64,000 bases of DNA from Heterobilharzia americana (lineage: Eukaryota; Platyhelminthes; Trematoda; Strigeidida; Schistosomatidae). Shown one piece after another: positions 29,501 to 44,500 of this stretch. A program made the position numbers and the translations under genes. How positions within the stretch are numbered: the stretch's first letter is position 1; each line of letters begins with the position of its first letter. Location of the stretch: positions 33,247,661 to 33,311,660 of the forward strand of contig OX104127.1 in NCBI GenBank assembly GCA_944470555.2, read 5' to 3'. The notes below the pieces were generated by a model. That model saw only the letters and a list, made by a program, of their open reading frames with translations. It was not told where the DNA came from and ran no database searches.

Positions 29501-32500
29501 TTCTCGCTTAGCGTTGGGTTGTTCTCTCTCTCTCTCTTAATCAGTCTCTTCATTGAACTAAATACACTAATAGTGTATCCCAAAACTAACTGTACTAGCA
29601 AACTTAGACGGTTATTTAACTAGCTCACTCTTCATAATCCATGCAATAGGAAAATTTCTACTGTATTCACTCTCTCTTGCTGATTTGAATGTTTTAACAA
29701 TTCTTACGGAATGTAACAACCCCTCACTGTCTCCTTTCACATTTTCATAATCTACTAGTGATAACGTCCTCATTTCCAGCTCATTTTGTCGCTAAGTTTG
29801 ATTTTGCTCCGGAGAATATGTTTAATGGGGTATCTTTTCACTAAAATATGTCTTCAATGGACTAACTTGGTGTTTGTGTAGCTTTCACGAAAACTGAAAG
29901 TATCAATGAAGAGTCCATATGGACACAATGGATATTATAAATTGAGATATTGCACAGGTTCCCGAATCACGCGTCTTTGTTTCATAATGATAGCCCACGT
30001 TCAGTTTAGTTTTTCGAGAGAGGTGATCCTGAAAACACTAATGTTTGAGAGTGATGAATATTGTAGCAATCACAGTTGGTTATACATCGAAAATCTGAAT
30101 GTATGATGTTACTTTTTGCATAAATCAGTTTCATCACTCCTGAATATTCTACGCACTGTTTTATTTCATTCAACTTGAAACATCATTCTTATGTAATAGT
30201 TTTGTTTGCTTGTTTTTGATTGATGTCCACTGATGGCTTTTATGCGGACGTACTTGAGTATCTTTCATCTTCCTGTAGGTCTTAGTTACACCTTATCAAA
30301 TACATTGTTTCATAGTCTTGATTATCATGCCGTTTTGTAATGTTTTGGCCCATAGATTTAGGCTTTTGACCTTACATTATTGAGTGATAGACACCAAGTA
30401 CTATTCAATATTCACAAAAGGATAACTATAGCTTCTGGCTACCTAAATGAAAGCTTCACTTTTAACTTCTTATAACATCACATCTCGTACATACCTTTCA
30501 AAAATCCCCATCTTCCATTTATTCCTTTTTAGATGTTTCTTGGTTGTCGGGCTACTTCGTCTATTCGGTTCAGTCCAGCACTGAATTGGGAGAGTATAAA
30601 TGGACGCAAATGGAATGGATACAAAAATTGGTTCAATCTTTTGTCAATTATACCAGATTTGTTTCTATCTGACTATAATAAGATGGGCCAGTTAAGTTTG
30701 ATTGAATGTCATCTGAATTCAGAATTAAAACACGAGGCTGATAATCCATCTCGTGGAGTAGAAGCCTTTGGAGCACTGATAGAGTGTCTTTTAGCCTACT
30801 TACACCGACATGAACATTTTCAGGTTCATACAATTCCATCTGTGTTATCTCCAAGTGATGAATGGTTATCATTACTTGGAAGGGCACTACCAAGAAATAT
30901 CAGTAGTTCTGATATTAAGGATGTCGTTGGAGTCCATCTTGAGAACACCATAGTATCACCTTCTTGTTCTAACGGTAGTTACAAGTCATTGTCAACACAC
31001 CAACACAATGTCCCAAAAAATATTGCAGTTAACTGCTCCAGTCGATCATCCAATAAGCTGACTAATTCACGAATATCAGGTATGAAAACGTCAGCTAAAA
31101 CATCGCGTTCATCACCTAGTAATTGCGTTAATAGTACTGATCCCATGAATTCCAAATGGCTGTCAACAAATGTAGAATCAAAATTTTTAACTCATCATTC
31201 TTTTGTGCCGTCTTCACGATCTGTTCAGCTGACAGCTCCTACTCCAGGAATATTGCGTATTGAACTTCATCGTATATACGAAACAGACAACTCACCGTAC
31301 GAAGAAACTTCATCTGCAAATCATTTCAACAGTTCATCTGTTTCTGTATCTAATGCTAAAAGTGGTCGCAAGTCCTCTATGTCTTCGACATCTTCTAGTC
31401 ACTCAGCAAACACATCCTTCTCATTAAAAACAGAACCATGTTCTTCTCTACCCCATTTCTTGCCACTTCGTATTACTGCTTTGGCAACTATACAGGTAAT
31501 TCCTTATTGTTCACATTCAATGTAATTTTGGAATTCTATTTTAATACTGTACATATTTTGTCTGTGTATTTAACCAATTCTGATTTTTTCGCTTCAAGTT
31601 TATTTTGCTTGTAGTTAAATTTATTGACGCCATGTTTTAGTTGTTACTCTAAATTTATATGCCCATGCTTTTATTTGATTGATTTTTAACTTTTCTTCTT
31701 TTTTCGTCATACTTTTTCCGCAGAATGTCGAACGATTGCTTTTACAACGCAACTACGTGAACAGTGTACTACAAGAGAGTGGTTTTTCCCATCACTCTGA
31801 TCATAATTTCTCAGGTCTTCAGGAAACATTTATTGATCGTCTTCCAGATGAGGACATATGCAGTTCACCACAATCTCATCTTATTGATGAAGTGACAGAC
31901 GATGACGACGATGAAGATATGGATCCACATGCTCACTCATTTTTACGAGAATTGGGATCCATCGAAGAGACTTTTAAACGTCGATTGGATAGTCAACTTC
32001 CCGACAAGTACTTGCGAACTACTTCTACTACCATCGCTGCAAGCCACAGAAAAGCTGCAACATCTGAACGTCGAACTAGAAATCAGTCTAGTCAAATCCC
32101 CAAACCGTCTGTTCTACTTGCTAACCAGAATATCATCTCCTCTCCTTGTCCTGCCGTTCATATACAACCAGCAGTCACTAAGTCTTCAAGATATGCAAAG
32201 TCGGAGATCTACTCTAAACATTTATCATTATTGGCGCATGTTTCTCCTGATAATGTAATTCATGAACAAGGCACTGCCCATTATCATACAACAGCTACAA
32301 ATGCTAATGTTCACCTAGCACCTCAAGTATGTTGTTCACAAGCAACAAACTCTTCGAAAGTATCTGTTTCTACATCTAGTTCTCTTCAAAGAGGATTACG
32401 TAGCTTACTTCAGCGTAGCTCAGAAATTTTACCCCTGATGTCTCGAAGTGGAATTGAAAAAGCTAACCTGCATAGTTTTCATTCGTCAGAAAGTTCCAGT

Positions 32501-35500
32501 ACTTCTGTGGTTAAGAAGACTGATTCACACGGTCTACGTAGACGTTCAACTACCAGTGCAACAATTTCTGATACGTTCAACTCTACACCCACCAATACCT
32601 CTATTTCACTGACTACTCCTGAACGAGTAGTTACACCATTTTCACACTTCTTGCGTTCCGTTGCAAATCCGTTGGCAGCAGATGATAGTTCAAATATGGA
32701 TACATCTGTAATTTCTAGAAGACGTAAGTCAAAAACAGCCATTCAGAAGGAATCCGACGTAGATATTAATGCCACAAATTCCGAAGCGTCTGTTTGTATC
32801 TCCAAGCCTATTTCTTCTGCTCAACTCCCAAGTAGATACAGACGACTAAAAAGTGGATCTCTTTTGACAGCTCTTGGTGTCTTAGCTAGTGGTTCAGCAA
32901 CTGCGAATACAACATCAATTCGTAAAGGTCCAATTCGTCGAGGTGGCAGTGGTGGGGTATATAATTCCCATACACCACAAACCCGTTCTTTAAAAGATGC
33001 CGTATCACCTTCTTTGTCATCTACATCAAACACTTCCTCCTTATTGGGAAGTGAAGACAGCTTTATTTACCACAGTAAATTGAAACCGATAATTACGTTT
33101 TTTGTGGGTGGTCATCGTCTTCCTCCAGATATTCCATTATATGAAGCAGTTCGCAAATTTAGTCCAGATATTTTATCTTACTCATCGGCTGTTAGTTCAG
33201 TTTCAAATGATTCTGGCTGTAGAAACGAAACCCTGAATATTTCTGAACAGTTGTCCTTAACACAAGCTGAAAAAGAAGGTTTGGTAAGTTTTTTTCACCA
33301 TCTTATTTCTTCTGCATAGCTTAGCTTTTTATCCCGTTGCTAATTATCTCTTACTGCTCATTAGCAATTAAGTTGAATTGAATGAACCCTGTAGATACCT
33401 AGATGTATATATCGATTATCCCCGTACTATTGGATGCTACCTAAGTACACTGATGATGGAGGTTTCAAAAGCGTATCGGGTGTACTATACAATATCATCA
33501 TATTTTCATAGATAAGGTTAAAATAACCGTTTTATGACTTTGCTGTCTTTCTTGCTGCTTTGATTGTTGTTACTGCGTTTTAGATCGGTCATCTTATTTG
33601 GAGTCTTACTCACGTTATTGAGTACCGAGTTACTTATCAATCTCCAGCCCATGATCCTGTCAGTGCTCATTCACGTAGACAACATAGCACTTCTGTTTCT
33701 ACAGTTCCTGGATATTCCTTATCTCCATCTTCAGCTTCGTCGTCACCTAAAGGTATCAGTGATACTGGATTTGTCAATATAGCGCCATTATTTCCTACTG
33801 GACTTAATATTAGTGCTGCAATAACTTGTTTCAAGCATCGACGTCCAAACGAAATTGATGCTGAGCATGTGGACAGTTCTGATAAATGTCCTGCTCCAAA
33901 TGTAAATCATCAAGTTACAGAAACATCTTCATCACTCCAGAAACATATCACTTCATGCGGTCAGATATGTGATGTAGCTCAAAATCCTTTGTTTGATTAT
34001 CTTATCAATGATTTACCTGAAGGTTTTCTAACCGATGTTCGATGTGATTGTAGCGTTGCTACTCCTCAGTTGAGGTGTCCATTGAATGCAGAAATACTGA
34101 ATTTAAAGAATTTTTCAAGTGATCATTTATCAAGCACACTTTCTTTACTGCGTGTACTAAACAGCATCAGTCGGTTATGGTATACAGTTCATAATGCTTT
34201 GGATCCCTTTCCTATTTATCCCCTAGTAAGTTGCTTCAAATCTAAAATATCCATATATACTGATTATTTCACTGTTGTCTTTGGTATGAATGTAGTTGGA
34301 TGAATTTTTGTTTTCACGCCATTATATTTGCTTCCCTGAAAGAAGTAAATTAGATTGTTGTTGTTGTGAAAAATTCAATCAGCACTTTAAAAAATTTCTG
34401 TTAGATATATATTTATTTTTGATATCCTTTGAGTTCATACAGTAGCATATCGTTTATCACAATGTATCCAGTATTTTATTGACTTGTAACTGTGATATCT
34501 CACTTAGCAGAAGATAAGCAGACGATTGAGGTGGAGGATGTCGTTCCGATCTGTCTTATTACACATGGACAACACAATGAACTTGAACTGTAAGCAAGAA
34601 TAAAGAAAGCGATAATATTAATGACAGTGATAAGAAACTGTGTAAACGGCAAATTAAGATGAAAAAAGGATATTCAGTGATAAAATAGATTACTTATCAG
34701 AGAATAGATTTATCACTATAATCAATTTTGAATCATCCCATCAGCGGAAGACTTACAATTGCATATACATCTCAAAGCAAGTGTTCAAAGCATTGTTGAT
34801 TTGTGCCACGTTTTAGGTGTATTCGCACTTAGATTCTCTATATTGTTCTCCCAATTCAATGAAACAAATTCTTTGAGGTAGATGACATTTCTGTGCGCTT
34901 ATGTTATGAGGCTTACAGTTTTATCAAACTTGTTATGTAGAGACTTACGTTAAAACTCAACACTGCTTATTTGATAGGGTTCATCACACAATGTCTTTAA
35001 GGTATCCACTATAAAGACTGTTTGACTTCATGTCTTCGACTTTCGATATTTCTGTCTGTTAGTCATGAGGTAGGACAGATTGTACTAATAAATAACATGC
35101 ACAATTCTGGCTAGTATCTCACCTTTCGCTTTGTCCGAAAACTCTGAGTCCGTTTGTTTGTTAAGGAATTCCTACTAGGTTTAGACTCCTTAACACTTAG
35201 AATTACCTTGTCATCAACCATCTGCTGGAGACTGAAACCGTTTCATCATAGAGATTTCTACGATGGTGCCTCTAGAATATCGTTTATGTATTCAGGGATT
35301 GAACCATCCTCCTTCATCATATCTTTAATAAATTTGAGATATCTTCAGAAATTATACTTGTCAAACAAACCACTTAAGGTAACATTTGTTTGGCAGCATC
35401 ATCTTGATGCAGATAGTGTTAGAGATACCGATATCCCTTATATTTCATACTTATGGTTTTGTATATATTTTTAATTTTTATTAAACATGGGTTTGGAGGA

Positions 35501-38500
35501 GCTGGTTGGTCTTGACCCTATCTTCACTAGTGATGTTTCTTCAAAGTATTCTACTACTCTGTCTTCTGGGTTTTCGTTTGCCTATGTGGATTTATTCCAT
35601 CCTAAATTAGTATCCGAGGGAAAATCGAAAAGTCCTACCGGCCCTATCCCACCTTCTGATCTGGTATACGAAAAAGATGGCAAAAGCATCACAAAGTTGT
35701 TGGTTGGTAAGGTTTTGACATCCATTGATGTAGATTCCGATATCATGCCAATTCGCATATCTAGTTCTGAAACCGTCATGAAAGAACTTAGTAGGGCTGC
35801 GCACCTTGGCTCACCTGCCGTCATTATCAGAGTAAACCCTCGTACCAATCCCAATTTTGCGCGATTACTTGTAAATTTCATACGCGGTGAATACATTCCA
35901 ATTAAGATATGGTTAGTATTTTCAGTGACAAATGATTTCACTAGCACAGCTAAAGGCAAAAAGGGAGACAGGAAGTCAGTCTCAGAAGAATCATCACTTT
36001 CGTCACCTTGGCATTGGTGGTTGCATCTGTCTACCATGACTACTAATATCATAGATGCTCTTGGTACCGTGCTTCAGTTGCCGGATGATTCGCCTGGTGA
36101 GTTAGTAATTTCGAGGTGGTTCAGCGAACCTGAAGTTTGTCTATTGATCCGTACAGACCTATTTTTGACAAATGTTAAAGGTTACCCTGTACTACCAAAA
36201 AGTCATCAGCATATCATTCATCGTTTCTTCAAGCTCAATATACAAATCTTACTGGTGCTTGTCGACACGATGACTATATTGCTTATCAGCAATATATTAC
36301 ATGGTTTTGGAAATCTCAAGATGCTCCCGATCTATATGAAGAGCAATCAAAAGGATTAAAAGATCAGCTGCAGAAGCCGTTACAAACACTTTGTGATAAC
36401 TTAACCTCTGAAACCTAGTCCATATTCAAAACGGATCCACATAAATACCAAGCATATGAGAATGCAATTTACAAAGCTCTATGTGATCGGTCATCCAAAC
36501 ACAATTCAGATACAATTACTGAACATATCTCAAATAAACAACCACTGTTTGATGGTCAACTCAACGGACTTCTTGATAATAATCATGCTAATCAATTCTG
36601 CAACTATCAAGTTGTAATGGTGTTGGGTGCCGGTCGTGGTCCACTTGTCAATGCAACTAGAAATACTGCTGACAGAGCTCAGTGTAAAGTGCGTATTTAT
36701 GCAATTGAAAAAATCGAAATGTATTGTTCACATTACGTTCAAGAATCAATAATGATTGAAGGTGATATGTGTGAATTGAAGATACCAGAAAAAGCCGATA
36801 TATTTTTGTCAGTTAACTACTTGGTTCTTTAGGTGATAATGAACTAAATCCGGAATGTTTGGATGATGCACAATGTTGAAAGACAGGGAATCATCAGTAC
36901 ATTTGAAGAGGCAGGAGTCAATCAAAACAACAGCGGGTTATACGAAATATGACCCATGCGCGGGAAAAGAGTGCAAATAAACAGTTCAAATATATACAAA
37001 ACTCGAAGTATAGAATGTAAGGGATATCGGCATCCCTAATATATAGATGATGATTAAGACTGAGAGTTGCACAAGTATTTGTAAAATTCGAATCCGCTGC
37101 CTTTATATGACTGATAACAGAGGTACGAAACCCAGTTGTGAAACTGATTTTCGTTACAACTGAAGTTCCCAATAACCACTACTTTTTTTTGTGTATATTT
37201 TATTAAGTGAGGAACACCTTTTCCAGTGTCGATTTTATTTAATTTGTGATCAGTTCCTGGTATCTCACAATTCTTGGTATTTTAGTTTGCTTAGAAAATG
37301 GTCAGCTGATGTTAAATTGTAAAATCGTGTGCTTTTTTGAGGTAGGGGAAGGGGTGATTCAACTCTCATGTTATTTTCTACTATTGCACTTGTGTTTTGA
37401 ATAATCAAGTTCGTAATTATCAGCAGGTAACTGAAGATAGATATTCTGCTTATCAACATGAGATATGCTCTCAATATCCGAGTCTGCTTAACAAACTGAT
37501 AAGAATTTTGAAAAAAATCTTTCACCATAAATTCTCAGTTTCGTAATTTATTGATTTTAGAGTTCTTTTCATCGCAAAGTATTTTATTGAAATTTCTGTA
37601 ATCTAGGGATCCATTAATAGTGTTTAAAATACTGGATTTAACAATAGATGTCTATTTTTGTATAATTTAAGTGGACCTTGAAACAATCGAAAAGATTTGT
37701 GGTTCGGGACAGGGATAATGATGGTTCGTCGTTCTCTGAGCTTTGATATTTTGTTGGATCAGAGATGTCAAGATGTGATGAAAATCTCTTCCGCAGCTTA
37801 CAAATGGACAGTATTCAAGGTCTGCAAAATCCTTGCCTAAACATCCTTATAGAATCTGAATATGCTTCCCTGCCTTGTGAAGTTAGTGCTGACGTCGCTT
37901 AGTCTGGTGATGTAACGTCCAGAATAAAAGTAGCAAAACTCAGAGAACACCAAACCATCACTAAGTGGATCTTAGTGAACATTTGGTATCAGTCTGCACG
38001 TGTTATTTTGAGTATGTTTTTGATCAAACATCTTATTTTGTAGTTTTTTTTTTTGATAAAATTGATCTTATATGATTTTTACTGTAGGATTCATCCACAC
38101 TTATCTGTTTCGTCCAAAGTGTACAGTGAATCATATTTCACAGTATACCTCACATTAAAAAATAATATAAGTACTTCACTACAAAACATACGTCTCACAG
38201 GAGTTTTTAAACTTAAATTCAATTTTATCTCCCTTTACATAATCCTGATATGTCTATCATTTCCTAACTTTTTCCAGCATTCATTCCAAAGTCAAAAACT
38301 TGCTGTCAAAGCTAAGCGCCAATTGCAAGATATTTTCAGTGTACTAGCCGGCAATCTACCCGCCTGGTTAATTCACTTGATATCTGTTTGCCCATTCTTG
38401 TTTCCTTTCGAAATTCGAAGGACATTCTTCTATGCTTATAATTTCGATCGAAACCGAGCACTTCTGAAGTTTCAGGTAGGTTCCTTTTTCAATAACCACT

Positions 38501-41500
38501 CTGTCGTACCTGCCAAAATAAAATATCTGTGAAACTGATCTCTGTTATGTCAATGCTTCCAGTATTCAGTTTCCGATTTTCACTTCAGTCGTCACTCTGA
38601 TTAACCACACTTATTCACTTTTACACTAAACACTGTAATCATCAGTGACACATGATTTAAAAATACCGAAGATTCTTACACACCATACTAAGCTACTGTT
38701 ATGTAAGCATTCGAAGGCCGTTTCACCTAACATGCATCAGTTTATTCCCATGATGTCCCCAGTTGATCAACTATTACCATTTTAGAAAATTTATAAATTA
38801 GGAGTTCATGCATAAGCATTTCTACTTCTGGTGTCGTTAGGGTTACAATGTCTTTCTACACAAATCGTTTAGAAAGACGGTCATCGCTTATCATATTTGT
38901 GAAGTTACTGCAGCAATCTTGCTCCTAGGATATCACAATTTATGTTTATTTTCTCTCTTCTGTATCAATTTGAAATCTACAAGTACATTGTGTCTTGAAG
39001 CACATGATATTTCCTAATGTTGAGTAAAAACGCTGACAGTAAACTTTACAAGTTCGTTTATTTTCAAGCGTTCTTAAAATTTTCGGGGAGGAATTGTTTT
39101 AGATCTTCTATTTGTACTTGTCAATCGAATAAATTTTACTCTACATCAGTGCAGCAAACCGTGAGTAGCGAGAAGATGGCCGTAGGCTGCTTGACCGATG
39201 AAAAGATCCCAGAAGAAGATTTAGGTATCGCCGATAATGATTTATGTCTAATGTCGCACAAACGCGAAGATCTACAGACAAAGAACAACAAGTTGACAGA
39301 AGAGGCAACAAAGACGTAACTTCAAGTGAACATAGACAAGACAGAGGTGGTGTAGATACCCAACCGACAACAACAAGCACCATCAACGGGAGAAATCTAA
39401 AGCAAGTTGTCTCTTTCACATACAACTACCTATCTGGGCAGCATCCTCTCAAATACAGGCGGTGGCACAAGCACACATGACGACGTCAAAACCAGGATCG
39501 GAAAGACAGCAAGACAGGCCTTCCGACATTAATCTAAAGCCAGTGTGGACATATACTCTACTCCACTCCACTGCACTCTACTCAGCATAAAGCGTGAACA
39601 ACATCCACATCTTCAACACTAACGTCAGTCAAGTAACTCAGTACTTCCATGTGATGGTTGAGAAACTTGGCGCGTCACGAAAACCATCTCCAACAATCTC
39701 CATCTCCTGACATACATGATCAACAGCTGCCACCCACGCTCACTCCATACTGACACTGAAGATGGAGATCACATGGATGACCAGAATGATAAGAATAAGC
39801 AAGGAGGAACTCACTCTGGTTGGCCCCACAACCAACCGAGGAGGCAAGAACCTATCGTATCGTCCAACAGATGTTCAGAAGAAAGTGGAGATGGATTGGG
39901 TTGAATTGGATATACACTGAGAAGACCAGGTTGTCGAGTGGAACCCACATGGGGAAGGACGAGTTGGGCGTGTGAGGTGATGGTGATGTGGAGGAGATTG
40001 TGTGAGGAAGAAATGAGAGGTTGTGTGTAGTGATGGAGTCAGGTTGTAAAGACTGGAGGGAAGATAGTGAAATGTTGACGTGTTACTGAAGCCCTATATT
40101 CCACTAGGAACCCAACGGACAAATAATAATAATCAGTATTCACTGTGGTAATGTATATTTTATGATTCATCTTACAAAATAAGTTAGTGATTAGGATGAC
40201 ACAGACCGATCAAAGCAATTCAATAGCCGTATCCACATATTAAGGCTAAAATTGGTTGATACAGACGGCGTAATTATTTCATCGATGTATTATTTTGTCC
40301 CTTGGGTTTCTAGTGGAATATAGGGCTTCAGTAACACGGCAACATTCCACTCTCTTCTCTCCAGTCCTTACAATCTGGCTCCATCACTGCGCACAACCTC
40401 TCATTTCTTCCTCACACCATCACCTCGGACGCCCAACTCGTTCACTTGAGGGCGTGGTCTGGCACGTAATGTCCCCAATCGGTCTTCTCAGTGTGTGTCC
40501 GATTCAACCCAATCCATCTCCACTTTCTTCTGAACATCTGTTGGACGATACGATAGGTTCTTGCCTCCTCGGTTGGTTGTGGGACCAACCAGAGTGAGTT
40601 CCTCCTTGCTTATTCTTATCATTCTGGTCATCCATGTGATCTCCATCTTCAGTGTCAGTATGGAGTGAGCGTGGGTGGCAGCTGTTGATCATGTATGTCA
40701 GGAGATGGAGATTGTTGGAGATTGTTTTCGTGACGCGCCAAGTTTCTCAACCATCACATGGAAGTACTGAGTTACTTGACTGACGTTAGTGTTGAAGATG
40801 TGGATGTTGTTCACGCTTTATGCTGAGTGGAGTACAGTGGAGTGGAGTGTAGTAGATCTCCAACAATCAGGAAGATCACCTGTGATAGTAGGCGGCAACC
40901 CTAACACTCGGCATGTAGCATCATCTGGCATATAGCTGTTGAATGAGGTTGATAAAGGTTTGTGATATTCCATGGTGTTGAAGCAGCAGTTGCCAAATTA
41001 ATTCCCAGTCGACGCTGTCGAAGGCATTTTCAAAGTCAATGAAGTTGAAGTAGATAGTTGACTGCCACTCTACCTTCTGCGCACATGATTTGTTCTTCCT
41101 GAATCCAGCCAGCCTGTTTCGGTTGAGGTTTTGAATCCAGGGCATCTTTTAGTCTCTTCAGGGTGATGCGGCTAAATATTTTACTTGGGGTGGACAGCAG
41201 CATGATTCCGATCCACTTTTTTCAGAGATCTAGGTCTCTCTTTGGGAGTTTGATAAGGTATCCCTTCTTCCAATTGGCAGGTACCTTTCCTTCCTTCTAA
41301 ACCTTCTGCGATAGTGGTGTGAGCGTGTGCGCTATGGTCTCTGCGTGTTTTCATTTCTTCTAGCGAAATTCCATCTGTGGCTGAGCTGCATGTGGTATTT
41401 CTGGACGAGTTGCAGGTTGTGATGACGGTGGTCGATTCAAAAGTTTTTTGAAGTGGTCAACCCACTGTTTCCTTTGTTTCTCTTCTTCGGTTACTATCTT

Positions 41501-44500
41501 TCATTGGTTTCGTCTGCGTTGATCTCTTCCCGGATTTTGTGTCCAGTAAGCTGCATCTCCATTTTCTTCACATTGATACTAAGTCGATCTGATTTTTAGT
41601 GTAGTGTGTCCATCTGGTGTCTGGTGAAATCAAATCCATGTCGCTGTCTTCTGAATACCCTTGTGTTTGTACACACTGCCTCGCCTCCAATCAACAAAAG
41701 AAGTCTGCAAACAGTTCTCCATTCTCATTCACCATTTCACCCAGACCTTCTCGATCGATGATGAGTTCTCTTGCTGTGTTGTCTGCTCCCAGTTTGACAT
41801 TCATGTCACCCCACCAATTAGAATTTTGATGTCGCCAACTGGAGCCCTGTCTGTGACTGATTGCAGTTGTCTGTAGAATTCCTCCTTCTTCTCTTCATTT
41901 GCATTATTTGTGGGTGCTTAGTGTAGCGTAGCATTGTATGATTTTGACTTTCCCTCCTTTCTAGTTGAATCTTGCTGTCATGATACTGATCCTGATCCTG
42001 ATCCTGCAGGAGGAGATTGCTTCCCACTGTATGAGAGCCTTCGATGCTGTTGGGGATATCATGACAGCCACTGGAGAACTGAGTATGCTCATGGTTGACA
42101 CATCGGCCAACTGGCTTCCCGAATTCTTTTACTAACTGGTGTCATTTCTCCTCTCCGATTCCAGAGAGGAATAAGTTTAATTTTATTGTTTGTGCTTTGA
42201 GGTTTCTGTAGCGGTTGGACTGGTTTTACGGGGTAGGGTTGCTAGGCCTATGCCCAACCTTCCCTCTTTATCTGGGCTTAGGCCTGGCTAGTAACTAGTA
42301 AACTAGTTACCTAAGCTAGGTTTTCATCGATGTAATTCACTTGCTAATCTGGAGTCTAATTAGATTAACTGTTGGTGATTACTGGATACTTTTTCTGGTT
42401 CATACCTGCTCAAACAACTTGAATACTAACTGTTGCTTTAATAAATTGATTATAAATTTCTTGTAACGTTAATGAAATATCTGCTGTTTCTGCTCTATAT
42501 TGGCTATGTTGGTAGTAGTAAACGTTGCGCTATGAGTAGTAGTATTCTGTTCATAGTTATATTACTTTCTCCTACTACCAACTGTAGTTTATTATGAAGT
42601 GTTCGGTAAATTGTCTGCCTTTGTGATAAAGATTATTGTACCTATAAATGCATCATTACATACTTTTTGAAGGGATAAAATTATGAAAATATTGCTTTTC
42701 AATAGGACCATAGAACTCCTATAAACCTCACTTATCCGTTACCAAATTTTTTTACCTACAGTGATTATGAAGTCGAAAATTCCTCTTATTGATTCTTCTT
42801 TTTCTAGGACTTGACAAGTTCATTAACTTCTGATACTGACCAAAGTCGTGAACAAATGACAACGAGAAGTCCTACACCACTGTCGTCGCAAAATGTTAAT
42901 CATGTTCCAGTTACGTTTATTCCAAATTTCCATGGCAACGCAACAGGTTTTGTCGGTACCAGCGCATCATCTAATTTAGCTCCTCTAAGTGCATTATCCC
43001 AGTCTTCATTTGGCGCACAATTACTAGCTTTAAATTCTGCAGTATCTTCTTCATCTCAAGATAATAACAGGTTAGACAGCAGTAGAAACCATCCTGGAAC
43101 ACGTGGAGGATATCACTTACGTTTAGCCTTGTCACCGAATTTCCGTCGACGTAAAGTTACAGTTAACCGGGATGAGAAACGTCTGTTAAAACAGGCGGAA
43201 ATGACGTTGAATGAAATGGGTGATTCACGTGCTGTCTTAGAAATTGCTTTTGAGGGTGAAGTAGGATTTGGTCTTGGTCCAACATTAGAATTTTATACAT
43301 TAATAAGCCGATTGTTGATGAAATCAAATCTCAATCTTTGGCATGGTTGTGAATCTACTTCAGATGGATATTTGATATCTCCACCCCCTGGACTTTATCC
43401 TCGTCCATTCTCTAGACAAACAAAGTCGTCTGTTATACGAGAGGTAATTTTGAAAGTAATTCTCTTTTTTTAATTATTTCCTCTGCTTACTGACTGTGTT
43501 TCATACACATGTTAATTCTTGAAGAGAATTCAGTTTTTGCACATTATGACATCAGTCATTCCATTAATCTAATGCCACGTAAATAAAACCCTATTCTTAC
43601 TTCAGTTATAAATGTGACGACAGCCCGATTGCACGTAGTTAATGTGGTCTGGTTGATCTTTTAAAAGGCAAGCACTCATTTTACTGCATTCATTTCTAGC
43701 TTTCATTATCTTGGTATATTATTTCCAAGTCGTTTTGTATTTATGCATTGCTTATACTAGGTTTCTGCATAACCAAAATATACAGCAGGAAAATAATAAC
43801 TTGTCGAGGAAGTTGCCAGCGTTGCACCACTCTGTAATTTCAGGAGATGCTGTCGTATTCGGATTTCCTCTGATTAACCGTATGTACTCAGTCACTGTGG
43901 ACTCACCAAGCTGAAAGATTTATGTGGTGCATTCTCCCGAGTTTCATATTAGACATTTAGAATTTTTAACATATATTGCGCATTAGTTAATTATAGTGTT
44001 ATAATGTTAGATTGTCTGTACCCTCTTATATAGTAGCGATTAAGCATGTTGGCAGTTTCATGTCTTCTACTCTTAAGGGCCATATAACAGGACAGAACGA
44101 ACTGCGTCGCAGTATATTCATCCTTTAATAGGTAGTCGGAAAGTTTGAAAGGAAAGGTTTATGCTTTTGACCTTGAGCAGTGATTGGGGAGTTGAAAGCT
44201 GCAGAAATTGACAAATCAATGTGACAAGCAGTAATAAATTGCTACTTAGATTTATTAGAGGGACCGATGCAGAAAACGCCATCGGTTTACAGCACTCCTT
44301 TGTTGAAGAATGGGTTTTTGGTCCACTAACAAGGAAAATGACTGTATCAGCGAACAGAATAGTTGAACAGCTTCATTAAGACATCGCATTTATTGAAAAA
44401 AGATGTAACCCTGAGAAAAGTTACTTTCCTTGGTCTCATTTTCGAAAGCTGTACAAGAAAAAATGAATATGAACCAACTAAACAATGTGTATTCTCAAGT

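Noticed and set aside
31902..32258. 118-codon plus-strand frame inside exon 14
   Set aside because: Out of frame with the TRIP12 coding sequence and without recognisable content; a shadow of the exon.
35582..36052. 156-codon minus-strand frame opposite the PRMT5-like copy
   Set aside because: The plus strand carries clear PRMT5 homology, so the antisense frame is a shadow.
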